Position numbers and translations under genes: made by a program
The notes under the pieces: generated by a model
Database searches by the model: none
What the model was told of the DNA's origin: nothing
The model's input: only the letters and a program-made list of their open reading frames with translations
NCBI GenBank assembly: GCA_021234155.1
Contig: JAJEKV010000056.1
Span: forward strand, 6,320,932 to 6,384,931
Direction: 5' to 3'
From: Isoetes taiwanensis
Taxonomy: Eukaryota > Streptophyta > Lycopodiopsida > Isoetales > Isoetaceae
Length of the DNA stretch: 64,000 bases
Shown here: in pieces, positions 34,905 through 48,330 of the stretch
How positions within the stretch are numbered: the first letter of the stretch is position 1
How the letters are laid out: each line of letters opens with the position of its first letter

Positions 34905-37513
34905 CAAGAGTTCTCATCATGCATTCGTTAGCTTCTTTAGCCACTAATTCTTGCAAGCCAGGCCCCACACTCTGGGGATCACCACTAACAACGGCACGGT
35001 CTCTACCCCAAATAGTCTATTGTTTTCAAATGTTGGTAGCGTGGCGGGTCATTAGGATTGGGTCTCAATTCTTGCTCCGACAATCCCTATCTTTGCATTG
35101 CATATGGGGTTCCCTTTAAACAAAGGCTCAAACCAAAGAGACAAACACCTCTTAAGTAATGTGGGAGATTAGGGTCCTCTATTGGGTCCTCTTGGCCAAA
35201 AGCCATCCCGCGTCGGGCGTTATCATGTGGCTGATTATTAAGAGCATTCCTTTCTTGACATCTTGGTAGGGGTCGAATATTTCAAGCTGGGTTCTTGGGT
35301 CTAGCCGAGAAAGGCTCTACATAATGAGATGCTTCAATGTGCTCATCCATAAACCATAACGTTTTTGGGTTCTTCCAATGCATTTTGCACAGTGTTTTGG
35401 CGAAATCCTGAATGGCGACTCTCTGGGCTGAGCGTCCCCAAGCACTTCGCAACAAGGTGGACCAGGTAGTCAATAACTTCATTCATATATGTGTTGGACC
35501 ATGAGTTATCGCCCGACTCTAGAAATAGCTGCCTAGTGCATCATGTACTTGGCAATAGAAGCTCTCAATGCACCTATATCTTTCAAGCTCCCATATGGTG
35601 CTTGCGACCTTAGGTGACCCTCTCGGAATAATAGGTAAACCTTGGGCATCCTCCTTCCACATTCGATTCCCTTTTCAGGGAGCCACTCCCTATGCCACCG
35701 CCTCATCTTGTAGAACATTAGTGGCCATCCATCCTTCATCTCGAGAACTTGAAGAGTAGAGGTTCCAAATGACCACATAAACGGTCCTTCTTATCGGGGA
35801 TAAAACCTTTCCACGGAATTCCTTCCAATTAGGAACCTCGACACAAGGTAAGGTGAAGGAGACTTTGAACTACAACTTTGAAGAGTTGCATAAGCTACGG
35901 AATAGTCAATGCATCGATCTTCTCATTAGAGTAGATTTGTTTCCAAAGAGGGCATCTATGTCATTGTGGGTGTGTCCAACCATCATGAATCCCAGCCTTG
36001 TTCAAAGACACCTAACCAAACCAAGTATGACAAGTAAGAGAAAAGATATCTATTCTTATTTTGACTGAGCAATTATCTAGGCTGCAAATAAAGCCTCCTA
36101 GGCAACTTGTTTAGGTACCATAGGACCCTTGATAGGAGGCATAAAATCATTTCTCGCCATTTACCATTTTTGTCCCTCTGGGGCATCGTGTTTAAAATTG
36201 CTCCACCCCAACGACTTTTCGGGACGATCGTATCTCTCAAATGGCCCCAATTATCCTCGATTTATTCTCCGGTGTCTTCAAGGTATGATTCAAAAGATCC
36301 CACATGAAAATTAGAATCATCGGGGCGAGAGGTCCGGTGAGAAGTGGCCCAAGGCACCTATACCATGCGGGTGCATGAGAGCACTGTAACACTCACCTTC
36401 CGGTCGTTCACCCCTCCACCACGGACTTTGCTAGCTTTTCTAGGCGAGGGACCATGGTCTTATTCTGATCCATCTTGTCATGTATAATGGTTAAAAGCGT
36501 GCTTTCGGGGAGATCTATGAGACAAAGCTCTCCGGGACCCGATAAAGGCTCCTACATGAAATCAGGGCGTCATATGTGATTTTCTCTCCATTGCAAGTTC
36601 CTTCTTTCATTTGGATCTACGGTCTTAGCAAGCTTTTCCTTTATGATAATACAGGTGTTACACTTAGAAAATGCTATCCTCTTAGCTATTGCCACCTCTG
36701 AATGATTCTCTTTCCAAGCAGACAGAAAGGACGAAAGTGAAATATGCTTGTCTGTCATCTCCGTAATCGGTAATATCTACTTCTTGGTGTATATCCTTCT
36801 TAGTCAAGGCCCGAAGGTAGCCTCTTAACATTTTATACGCTACCCTACAAAATAAGTAATTTTTGAAAGGCGGGTGTGGCATCGTCTGCGTTTTCATCTA
36901 TGAACATAGATAGCAGCCGGCATTACCCGACCAAAGTATGAGACCTTGGCTTCTTAGAACTACTATTTCCGTGCTCAGCAATTCTGTGGCCATCATTGAA
37001 GAGCTCCTTCCACTTGTAAAAAGTGGAAATGGGTATGCCATAGGCTTTATGCCATGCTTTCCGCTTTTGTTTATTATTCAACATCGTTTTGGACTACACC
37101 ATTTTGAGCAAAGATCTAGCATGTTATATGCAAGGTTGTGCGCTCAGGGACTTCATGTTCGATTAAAAGGTTCTCATGCAAGCTATCTCCTTGGATGTAA
37201 AATTTGCACAACATCTTTTCATGCGTACCAATAATGACCGAAGTCTAAAATAGCCTCGGCACTAGTTTTCTTTCACATTTGGTGCATTGCTTGGGCGTGT
37301 CACTGGTCTCCGATTGACCATCTTGTAAGGTCTCTTTTTGTGATGCCAATTTCGAGTCTAATGGAATAAGGTTCATTCTCCACATCCTTCTCCTTCACTT
37401 TGCAACCCGCGAGGTAGAAACGGGAATGTTATCCAGCGAGCACGAAGGCTATGGGCCATCTTACAAGGTCATGCGGTTGGGGCATTTACTTTACGGCTTG
37501 GCGGTAGAGAGAT
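34905..37513 (-). pseudogene. 3' half of the DUF7869-like gene, second copy
   Basis: Copy of 12,537-15,144, directly abutting the LTR at 37,514. MDEHIEASHYVEPFSARPKN and FSKCNTCIIIKEKLAKT are intact, and the in-frame TAG recurs at 35,533-35,535. Because the retroelement here runs on to the 3' LTR, this is the copy physically continuous with the 5' exons at 50,824-51,780. Several extra frameshifts are present relative to copy 1. Confidence 0.55.
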
Positions 37514-39189
37514 TGTGGCGTTCCGGCCGCGGTATGCGCCTGGGGGCGTATCGCCGCAAATGCCCAAATCGCATTACCGCCACTCCGGTGGCGTGTGCGC
37601 TGGCGTGTAACGGTGAGTAGCCCTAGGGGGCAACTTGCCAGAAATATGTGCAACTATTAATGTGCACATTTTCCAATGTACACATTAATGGGGCACACAT
37701 TTACAAGTGGACACCTCATGCCAAGTGGGCCACACCCATAGGTGCAATTAATGTGCACATTTTCCAATGTACACATTAATGTGGGCACACATTTCCGTGT
37801 GTGCACATTTGGCCACCTAGCCCTTAAAGGCAAGTGGGCCCATTTCCAATTATCCCACATGCCAAAAGGGGATAATTGGAAACCCTAACCAACCCTCTTG
37901 TCTATATAGGGTAGGAAACCCTAACTAGCCCAATTTTCGATTTTAGGGCTTTAGAACTCTGTTTTGGCTGCCTCAACAGCCAAAACCGCATCCCAGACTC
38001 TGCCTGGGAGAATTGCATCCTTAGTTTCCCTTGATTCGAGCGTCTCAGCAGGATGGTCGAGCTCAGGTCAGGAGGAGCCCCTCAAGGATCAGGTATTTGG
38101 CCAATTAGATAGTCTAAACCCTATTTTAGTCATTGAATCAGTAGGTTTAGCCTATTAGATTGCCCATAGCAGCCCTCTAGATCTCTAGATAGCAGATCCT
38201 AACTAAAGAACCTAACTCTATGTTGTAGATTAGATCTAGTTCTTTAGTTCTCTGTGAAGTATATGGATGATGCATCTCTATGAACTCCTTGTATTGGGAA
38301 GGGGGGTAGAGACCTAAAGCTTTGTAGTTGATGCTCCTAGAGTAGCCTCTCTAGCACACTGTAGATTCGGCACATGCGCCAAGAGCCACAGGGATGTGGG
38401 TGAAGGGGCGGGCCTGGCTGAGAAGGAGGTTCATGTCACGACTCTTGAGCGGTTCCTCGGTGTGTAAGGCCCTCACAAGGGAACCATTGTGGCTAGGTCA
38501 ATGGCTTTACCACGCTGCGCGTGCGAGGCAAGGCATGGGCTCGACACCCGTGAGGTGGTGTTCACCTTCCAGTGGGTTCCGGTCCGAATCTGAGGCGGCC
38601 CCTCTAGTCACCTTGAGTCGGCATGTAGATCTGCGGAGGGAGTGATCCCTACACTGCCCCATCGGGCGGGAAGATGAGCCCAGGAGTAGCCCTCTTGGCT
38701 ATGCATCCGGCGGGCTACAGTCAGGTCCCGACACTTTTCAGACCACTCTGCAAAGTGTGCACAGGAGGGGCGGATGGAGTGGACAACCCTAAGCCATGTT
38801 CATATGCCAGCCAAATCCATTGCCATGAATTACATGCGCAATGAACTCACGGAGACCAAGCCCCCGATCATCCCTTGAGTCCGAGCCTTGGGTAGGATTT
38901 CCTATGTCTTGATCTTTGATCTTTGTCTATCTGCGGTATGTGGAGGACCATCCTTATTGATGGTCATATGATGTTGATGTATGTGCTTTCTTACGACATG
39001 TATGTTTACGCTTCCCGACTAGGTAGGCCACGAGGGAGGCGGGGTGCAATGACCCTTCCACTCTTCCCACTTTGGAACCCGTCCGCGGTTGCGGTGTCAT
39101 GTGGAGGGCCACAGTTAGCATGGAGCTGGTATGGGGATGAACTCTGTTTGTATCACGGTGAGTGCACCGTATCACGAGTAGGGGCGTCC
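37514..39189 (+). repeat. 5' LTR (copy B)
   Basis: Begins TGTGGCGTTCCGG and ends near GGGGCGTCCG, both altered from the TGTGACGT/ACGTCACA ends of the 3' LTR. A near-iMet primer site (GGTATCGAGC) follows. It agrees with the 3' LTR better than copy A does around 37,955-38,090. Confidence 0.88.
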
Positions 39190-39395
39190 GCGGTGGTATC
39201 GAGCTATGTTCTTGGAGACCAAGAGCAAAGCAGCCCATGTTCCCGATAGCACTAACTTGATAGGATCCTCAAACCTCGAAAAATGAGAATTTTTTTTCTC
39301 ATTTTGTAGTTTATCTTAAGCTAATGTAACGATTAAAAATGAATAGAAACGTAAAAAGACTAAAATTGATGAGCCAACATCCAAAAGTAGGGTGG

Positions 39396-39651
39396 TCTCA
39401 CCGTCGTCGCGCCGGGGCGATTTCTACATTCTAGAAATCGGTTTGGCGCAACGTGGTGAACATTCAGCTTTGACACCAAAAAGTTGTAAATTACAGTAAA
39501 ATACCTTGATAATTCTAATTTTAAGCTAAGAATTAGTAGATTTAGCATGATACATGTTAATTTAATAGTGGGCCCCACCATGTCTCACCGCGTCGGCGCC
39601 GGGGATAGGTTTCTAGATTCTAGAAATGGGGCTGGAAACATAGCGTGTGAA
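39396..39651. repeat. Hairpin repeats H1 and H2, copy 2
   Basis: Counterparts of 17,006-17,258. The outer arm GTCTCACC and the GCGTCGGCGCC stem are better kept here than in copy 1, whereas the right arms are poorer. Reading both copies together shows that the motif was originally a long, nearly perfect palindrome. Confidence 0.65.
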
Positions 39652-39829
39652 CCTTGCTTAATTAGGTGTTTTAGATGCCTTAGACAACCCAAAAGGTAGT
39701 TTAAAAGTTGACCTAAAATTTGGCCCTATAAATAGAACCGGACCCTCCCATTTTTCTGTTTCTTCCCTAGAACTTCGCTCGTGGCCCAAAGGCGATCTTA
39801 CGGCGCTTAGCTCGATCGACAAACCGTAA

Positions 39830-41110
39830 GATGATGGCCCTTTCAAAGCGCATCTGCAAGGAAGCCTAGCAAGCGGATCCTCCCGCCCGCCCGGCCTCTT
39901 TCCCGGATTCTTTTTCGGGAACGCCTTCTCCCGGCACGGCGAATCTTCGCCGGCGAGGCGAAGTGGCCGGGCGACCCACAGAGCTCTTGGAGGATGACCG
40001 GCCAGATGTCATGAACAGTCCTCCTCAGAAATTGCGGGGAAGAGGAAAAAGCGCAGCAGGCAGGGAGCAACACCAGAGGGCGCCAACCCACGGGAAGAAG
40101 CGAGGGAACAGGCGGACCCATCAACGGCCAAGAGCAACCCCCTGGCTGAGATCCACCTGCGGGGAGGAGCGTGGGAAGAGAGGAGCAGCACCGCGGGAAC
40201 TCACCGGGAAGAAAGTCCGACCTCGCCGCGCTCGTCCACGCACGAAGCCAAGGAGAGCGCCACGGGAGCAGAGGACAAAGAGTCCAAGACGAATCTCGAC
40301 CACAGCCCAAATTTTGAGAAGAGGAGGGCCAAAGTCGAAAAGGCGCAAGAGGAAGTCGGGTAAAGGCTCGGGAAGCGCCGTCAAGGTCCCGGGCATCAAC
40401 GAAAGCCGTCGGGAGGGGGAGACCTCACCACCACCGACGACTCTGGGGGGACCACTGTCGGGCCAGACGGGCAAGCTCTTCAAAGCCCCCTCAGAGAGGG
40501 AAGAGGTCCCTGAAAGGTGCATGTACCAAGAAGGGGAGAGAGATCGACAATTAGCAAAGCCCCCCACCGCTTCCAACGTGGATAGAGTCAAAGCCCACAC
40601 AAGAATCTGAAGTATATGTGATAGACCCCTAAAGGTCTACCACCAAGAGGATCAAGAGCACAACGCTTATATGGCAAGGTGGAGGCGACAAACGATATTA
40701 CCGTGAGCACCGGTGAGAACGATTGAAGGCGACACTGCACGGCGAGCCGGAACAAAGCCCCCTCCACCAAAGCCCAAGCCTCCCAGAGCACCGGGGAAGA
40801 AGCGGAGCAAGAAGAAGAAGAAGCTGGAAGGCGGGGGCACTCAAGGAGATCGCCACTTCGGAAGAGTTTCTGGACTCGATCCCCGAGCGCCGTTCCGCGT
40901 TTTGTCCCAGCGAAGTCATACAAGAATACAACACAGACATCGCTTGCGTGGCCAACGAGATCTTCTTTGTGTTTACAAGAGGCGGCGAAGCACACATAGT
41001 AAAGCATTTTGAAGATTCAACGGCACCTGCGATTACCTTACGAAGAGGTTACCCTCATGAGGCGGGATATGTATCTTGCCGGGCACATCAAGGGTGAAGC
41101 GCCCTTGAGT
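39830..41110 (+). pseudogene. Additional retroelement ORF, copy 2
   Basis: Copy of 17,441-18,720. A 215-codon Arg/Lys-rich frame spans 39,963-40,610. A conserved-looking stretch follows (EFLDSIPERRSAF, then NEIFFVFTRGGEAHIVKHFE, 40,866-41,010). The H3-like start is not readable in this copy: ATGATGGCCCTTTCAAAGCG gives a different frame. Confidence 0.4.
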
Positions 41111-41251
41111 TTTGTAAATAACTGGAAAAATTTTGTTAATATAAAGAAAATTTTGTGTAAATAAAGTCTCAAACCCGTTTAAATAGGTCAAGATATCGAT
41201 CCCTAGCTTTTGTTTTAATTAAATTGGAGTTTTGAGCAAAATTGAGGCGAT

Positions 41252-41519
41252 GTCTCACACGTCGGCGCCGGAATGATTTCTACATTTTAGAAATCGGGTT
41301 GGACGCAACGATGTGAACCATGCCCAAAATGCCCAAAACAGCTCCAAATCGACCAAGTAAGGGGTCAATTCTGCCCTAACTTTCGATGAGTTTAGTGGAA
41401 TTACAGCCTTAGATCACCTAAATTGAGTAATCCTAGCCCAATTAGGACCCATGTCTCACCGCGTCGGCGGGGACAAATTTCTACATTTTAGAAATCGGGG
41501 GTTGGCAAACGTCGAGACC
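41252..41519. repeat. Hairpin repeats H3 and H4, copy 2
   Basis: Counterparts of 18,860-19,126, with GTCTCAC arms and the ATTTCTACATTTTAGAAATC apex intact. The right arms are degraded at CGG sites. Confidence 0.65.
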
Positions 41520-41810
41520 CTCATCTCATTCTTCACCAAATGATCTCCAAGTTGTACAATAGGTTCGATGTTGCCCTTAGCATGCTCAAACCCTAGAAAT
41601 AGTCTTCAAACTTGCAATTGCATCCCTTAATAGGTCAGAATTGCCTAATTTCATAAAATTCTAGGCCACCCAAAATTAGGGTTTCCCCTTTTTCTATAAA
41701 TAAGTCCCCCATTTCTCAATTGGCACCACAAAATTTGCCCCCCTTTGCTTAAGCGATCTTTTCAGCTCCCTAAAACGCATCCGTTTGATACTCCCTTCTT
41801 TGCTAGATCA

Positions 41811-44800
41811 ATGGCCCTTTGCTGATTTGGGGCGATGGTGCGCCGGTGCCCATCTTCTTGGCGGATGTCAACGACATCTTCCAAGTCTTTGTGAAAGAAA
41901 TGGACATCCAAGCTTCGGTTGAATGCAACCCGGCATATAGGCGGTGCTAGCGAGAATTTCAGGCTAGGGTAGGACCCTCCCTTGTTCAAGTCCCCCTTGC
42001 ATAGGATACTTCGTTCCCCGCCCATCTCTTCTTCAAAAGCGGCCTTGGGCGATGTCCCCAACATCGCCAAGTACTTTGACTAACAAAGGTGCAAAAGGCT
42101 ACGACTACATGGTCACGACGATAACGGGGACCAAGTACTTCTCTCTTACACCGCCGCCCTAGCCATCTTCTTATCCCACCGGGCGAGGAACCGATGGGGG
42201 CAACCTCTATCCCTCCGATGGAGGTAGACCCCATAGCGGTGAAAGAGGAAGATCGAGATCTTTGATGCGGTATCACTTGAGGCAGGAAGCAAGAGAGGAT
42301 GAAGAGAGTGGACGGCCGAAAGGATACACCGAGGCTTCGACTTCCCGGGCAAGAAGTATAGCGCGAAAGGTGAGGCCCGATCAACCGGCGGCGAGCCTCA
42401 TCAATTGCTCCACCACCGAGGGCTAGGCATCACAAGCCTAGCCCCTATCATCATCAACGGAGAGAGTACCTACTCCTCGACATCGGAAACCTTCGAATCT
42501 GCGGGGAGGGGAGCTCAGGTTGGACGAACCGCTCCACCAGCTGCGGCAAACCGACATGGGCGACTTCATGCGTCGGGGGAGCCTCGAACTTTCGGCGCAA
42601 GTGAGGGAGGACACCACGGGGGAGGCGACCTCCCGATATCCGGCCCCTGGCGGCATAAGGCAAATGATGGATGGCGGAGTCGCCAGCGGAGGAGGAGTTC
42701 CTGCGCCCTCCAAGCGCGATGGGGATCCGGTGGGAAGACCACGAGCATCCTAATGCCGAGTCCTCGATATTACCCCGCCAAAAGGAGAAGGAATCGACCT
42801 CGGGAGGCTCGGCCAGCACAATGGAAGACTACTGAGTCTGGTGAAATTGAGGTCGAAAGCACGGGCCAACACGAGAATGGAGGCCAAACAAAGTGAGAAG
42901 CTTCTGACACACAACGCGGCAAGGTCGCTTCGGTACTTGCTTGCCGGATGGATGGGAGAATAGCGGTAATTCACCGCAAGTTCATTCCGGGCTAAGAAGG
43001 AGTGTTCATGCTAATTGCACTCTCGAGCTTGGCGGGCATGCTCTCGAATAGCAACAAATGTCGACTATCTTTGTCTTAGTCAAGAGGGCAATGGCACTTG
43101 ACCTCTTCGACCCATGCATACCCCCCAACGTCGCCGCGAGATTAGCTGATCATGCCCTTACATCCGGCCGCAGGTGGTAGAAGACTGGTGAGGGGCCATC
43201 TGTAGGGAGGCTCGTCGGCAAGCATCATCGAGAACTTGGGTCACTTTCGGTAGGGGCGGCCCAAGTTAAGAAGTTTCTTGAAGACAACCCGTCTTCTGGC
43301 GATTTCAAGACTAGTTAAACTCTTGATCCGGGAGACTTTTGTATCGAAATATTATATGATATATGAATATAAATCCTATTGCACTTTAAATGCTTTGTTG
43401 ATGTATTTTTTGCCCACAATTATACCAACAAACATAAATAATGCAAGAGAACAAATGAAACTAATCATATAGCCATGAATTGCTTGTGGATGCAGCTAGA
43501 GGCCTAAACGCGGGGAGCGACAAGCTGCGAGATCTTATAGAAGAGCAAACCCCACCCGGACCACCCCGGCAAAGGAACCTATTTGAAGATATGGAACCCA
43601 TGACCCCGAGAGGAGGAGATAGCCCAGATGAGGACGGACTGGAAGCGAGATAAAGGCATTACTTGTCCGCAAGCAGGGTGGGGTTCGGTGGGCAACGCCA
43701 TTGCCGCAAGCATCAACTCGGAGGGGCGGGAAGAGACAAGAAGAGGAGCAAGAGAAGGAGATCCTCCAGCCCTAATCTTAGGCTCAAGTTCGACTTCGAC
43801 CGACTCAGGAAGAGGAAGAACAGTGCGAGAAATCGAAACGCATGGAAGGCGAGGAATACCCCAGGGGACGACAAAGAGATACCGGGGCCTCGACTACGAG
43901 AAGAAGGTAGATTCCGCGACCGGGCAATGTATGGAAGGCCCTGAATGGAACGATTCGGGGAGAAACAGTCGATTGGAAGCAGAGGCATGGCTGGACTAAA
44001 TGGCGAGTACCCGGAAATGCTTATGGCATGAAGGATAAGGACAAAGGCGAGTTACAACAGCCAACTTGAAAGGAGCAGCCGGATTTGGTGGAAGGGTTAT
44101 GCAAAGGCACATGGCTTAGCGAGGATGCTTGTAAGTTCGAAAGTTTGCTAAAGCCTTCAAAGCGCCATTACGTTCGAGGGAACATAAGTCCAACATGATG
44201 CGGCAGTTTTACGGTTTTGCGGCAAGGCAACAAATCAGTCGAGAAATATCTGAGAGGGAATTCATGAGGCTAAGGCTGTGCGTCTTCCGGGTTGGGAAGA
44301 AGCATCTCAGAAAAGCTATATTGAGGGGTCGAATGAGGAGATCCACAAGCTTGTGAGGGCAATAAACCCTAGGACCCGATCGGCGGAATCAAGGCTATAA
44401 GCTTGCGGGGTCGGGACCTCGAGAATAGCGGGCGAAAACCGGTACTTCGGGATAAAGGCAAAAAGCGACGAGGAAGCTATAGCCCCGGGCAGCCCAGTCG
44501 AGGTCCAGCTAGAGCCCCATATGGTGGGAACCAAGGGAAACAATGCGGAGAAGAAGCGGGTGTCCTTCAAGGACAAGCGGGGGGGTCAAACTACTCCAAA
44601 AGCGGTCGCGATCCTTTTGCGAGCAATGCCCAAGGAAAAGAGGCGGAGTGCATAGAAAAGGTTTTGCCAGGTGCTTCCCAAACAGCCATAGGACGACAAA
44701 CCGCCCCTACGTCATGAGTGCGGCTCTCTAAGCGGAGTTGGGAGATTGGGGCCTTGTCCGGACGGCGGCGGCGAAGAGGCCCGCTGACTACATTCAGGGG

Positions 44801-44850
44801 TGAGTGTCATATCTTTGCCGCCAATAGATACGAACAAGCGGAGAGCGGTA
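41811..44850 (+). pseudogene. Gypsy gag region, copy 2
   Basis: Copy of 19,428-22,500, from the ATG at 41,811 through the capsid-like part (about 43,990-44,350) to the possible knuckle region near 44,600-44,650. Frames are broken, but the amino-acid blocks correspond to copy 1. Confidence 0.6.
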
Positions 44851-47800
44851 TAAGGTAATTTCCACAATAGGGAAGGCCAAGGCTAAGTCCTTCATAGTCT
44901 TGATAGACTTCGAAGTAGCCATAACTTTGCATCCCCGAATGGTTCGGATGTTGAAGTTGAAGCGCTAAAGTCAAAGCCAAGACCCGTTGTTTTAGCAAGT
45001 AGTGCGATAAAGGCGCCTCAGCCCGGGCAAGAGAATTAACCGACATCGACTTGCCGGGCATTAATATCCGGATGGGGGCAGAAGTAATGGGCATTGGCAA
45101 GTATGACTTGATCATAGGAATGGAGTACCTTGGGCGGCCAGGGGCCATTATCGATTTGTGGAAAGCGGAAGGTGACCTTCCCAACGCCCGCGGCAAGATC
45201 ATTGAGATAACGGGTAAAGAAGTTGTTCCCATCATGCGGTGTATGTCTTCTAAACGGTTTGTTCAAGTGCATCAAGAGTGAGCAAGTGGCATACATCTTC
45301 AAGCTTGAGATTAGTGAGCGAGAATCGGAAGGAAGCAAAGAAGACAAGATGCTCGACAAGTTGCGAAGCAAGTAGCTAAGCTGATCCGCGAGTTCCATGA
45401 TCTCTTTCCGGATGAGATCAAGCGGCTCCCTCCATATAGGGGGAGTTGAGTGCGAGATTGCACTCGAACCGGGAACAAAGCCAACGAGCAAAGCTCCATA
45501 TAGAATGACAACGCAGGGAGTTGTCCGGAGCTAAAAAGCGATTCTTGCGGAGCTGCTGGACCTAGGTTTCATTAGACCTAGTGTGTAAGCCATTTGGGCG
45601 CCCATTCTCTTGAAGAAGGATGGCGGTTTAAGGATGTGCATAGACTATAGGCGGTTGAACAAGCACACCATTAAGAACAAGTATGCGCTTCCAAGATCGA
45701 GGCGACATGATGGATCAGCTCCAAGGTGCAAAGATCTTCTCCAAAATCGACTTAAGGTCGAGGTTATCATCGATCGGGATAAAGGAAGAAGATATCCATA
45801 AGACCGCCTTGAGCGGGTATGGGCACTCTGAGTTCCGCGGTAATGCCTTCGGCTTATCGAATGCCCCATAACGTTCATGAGGCTCATGAGCGACATCTTC
45901 GAGGAGTTTTTAGACACCTTTGTGATTGTTTTCTTTGATGACATTTTGGTGTATAGCGGATCCCTTGAAGAGCACGTACAACACTTGAGAAGAGTCTTTG
46001 GAGAAGTTGAAGAGGCACCGGTTATGCGCCAAGTTGTCGGGCGCCACCGCCGCGAACGAGAAGGTGGAGTATCTAGGTCATGTGGTCTCGTGAGAAGGCA
46101 TCTCGGCGGATCACCGCAAAGATTGAAGCCGTCATTCGGTGGCGGCGCCCGAAGAATGTGCATGAAGTCGAAGTTTCCTCGGCCTAGCGGTACTGAGGAA
46201 GTTCGTAGAAGAACTTTGCCAAGATAGCAGCCCCGCTAACGGACTTTGACGCGGAGAAGGTGAAAGATTGGGTAGAGCATTGGCACAAGAAAGCCCAAAA
46301 GGGGTTTGAATTGTTGAAAGAAGCTCGACGGCCCTGTCTTGACCTTGCCGGACCGGAGAAAGATAAGCTTGTAGCAACAGACGCCGGTAAGATAGCTACA
46401 CAGTGCGGTGCTTATGCAAGAAGAGCGTGTGGTAGCGTATGATTCGGGGAAGATGAACGACGCCGGCGACGCAGCTACCCCACGCATACGATCGGGAATT
46501 GCTTGCGGTTGTCGGGGCATTAAGAATATGGAGGCACTACCTTTTGGGAAGGAAGTTCCAGTTGGATCTGACCACCACGAGCCTCCAATATGTATTCACG
46601 CAACCACACCCTCAACTTTGGCGAGAAGGTGGATGGAGTTCCTTGAAGAGTCACGACTTTGATATAGTCTACAAGCCGGGGAAGCTCAATGTGGTAGCGG
46701 ATGCGCTTTCAAGGCATCCCCGACAACTAGGGTGCATTGCAACGCAATTTCGGCGATATCCAAATGACTTTGGTAAGAGGATTGAAGAGTCCTTGCCAAG
46801 CGGATGTGGATTTCGAGGAAGTATGGGCAAGCCTTTCTAAGGAGGCTAGAAACAGATAAGGAGGCGGGAGGCCTTCAAGCATTATAAGAAGGAAGGCAAC
46901 CTGTTATACCATAAGAACAAGTTGTGCGTGCGAATCATCGGTGTAAGGAAGTTGATCCTCCATGACCGCGCTGCAGCCCAATAGCTGGCCATGCGGGATT
47001 CATGAAAACATATTTCAAGGTCTTGCTTGCCTATTATTGGCCGGGAATGAAGAAGCAAATAGCTTCGCTACATCAAGGAATGTCAGCTATGCCCGGCAGA
47101 GGGCGAAAGCGGAGCGGCTTAATTCGGGGGCATTAGAGCCATTAGCGGTGCCAAACGCTAAGTGGGAGGCAATCGGCATGGATTTCATCACGGACTCCCA
47201 AGAACGCGGCAAAGGGAAGGATGCCTTGATGGTAGTGGTGCGACAAGTTGTCTAAGATGGCACATTTTGTGCCTTGCGGGACCACGAGATCACTATGGAT
47301 ACAACAAAGCTCTTCACCAAAGAGATCTTGGGGCTTCATGGCATGCCAAGGGGAGATCATCTCAAACCGAGGGATCCAAAGTTCATGGCGCCTTTTGGCA
47401 AGACCTCTTAGCGACAATTGAGGCGAAGCTATCCATGAGCCGCGGCATACCATCCTCGGATGGATGGCGGACGGAGGAAGGGACCAACGGGATTTTAGAG
47501 GACATGCTACGAAACTATATGCGGAATAAGCAAAGTATGTGGGAAGAATTTATTCACTTGGTGGAGTTTGCATACAATAGCACCAAGCGGGAATCATCCC
47601 AAATGTCGCCGTTTATGATCAATTACGACTGCTCGATTACCTAACTCCGGATACTTGGCACAACCCCGTCAAAAGTGGAAGTTTCGCAGCCAGATGTTGG
47701 CCGATATGCGGCAGCTTGTGGAAGAAGTTCGAGGTTATCCGCTAGCAAAAGAAGTCGTCGAGAAGAGCATAGCCGACAAGCATCGAGCAAAAGAAGAGAG

Positions 47801-48330
47801 TTCAAAGTTGGAGATGATGTTTGGCTCAAGATCAAGGTGAAGCGGTGGCTCGGGATCGGCAATTGCAAGAAGCTTGCTCCAAGGTGGGCTGGATTTTTCG
47901 GAATAGTCAAGAGAGTAGGTAATCAATCCTACAAGCTAGATTTGCCAAAGACACCTAAAGATTCATAAGGTGTTCCACGTGAGTTTGTTGAAGAAGCATA
48001 CTCCAAATCCGCACGAAGTCTTGGATTATAACGTTGTTGGAAATGACGGAGGCAAACGGAGATGGTTCCGAACTGATTCTTGATAAAGCTTTCAAGAAAA
48101 ACGAGGAGATCGAGAATTCCTCCGGTATTTGGTCAAGTGGAAACACTTACCAGTGGAAGACGCGACGTGGGTACTTAAGAAAGATTTAGTAAAAGCGGTA
48201 TCCACGGTTTATGGAGCAATGGGGCGGCAAGGTCATCTCCAGAAGAAATCGGCTCGGCATGTCGATTTGTGTAGGTTAATCTTTGGTGTAGTTAAGATTA
48301 ATCTCACGCATGCCACCTATGCTTAGTATG
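44850..48330 (+). pseudogene. Gypsy pol region, copy 2, with chromodomain
   Basis: Protease near 44,895-45,130 (DLIIGMEYL at 45,108 onward). RT about 45,480-46,100, with [20 protein letters not shown] at 45,613 onward and the FDD box at 45,922-45,958. RNase H 46,290-46,720 (YKPGKLNVVADALSRHPRQL). Integrase 46,940-47,640 (YYWPGMKKQIA, HTC..-type zinc region and the DDE core, WEEFIHLVEFAYNST). A linker with LAPRWAGFFGIVKRVGNQSY at 47,876 onward. A chromodomain, LVKWKHLPVEDATWV, at 48,126-48,170, which targets such elements to modified histone tails. This is the only pol copy that reaches its C-terminus. Confidence 0.88.

Larger units (their letters stand above)
25643..47990. repeat. 22.3-kb direct tandem duplication, copy 2
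   Basis: Second copy of the 3,300-25,642 segment in the same order and orientation. It continues without a break past 47,990 into the chromodomain and 3' LTR that copy 1 lacks. Small differences from copy 1 are frequent and concentrate around CAG/CTG/CCG/CGG triplets. Short ORFs that are intact in copy 1 are often broken here, for example the ORF at 9,119 and the twin small genes. Confidence 0.95.
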
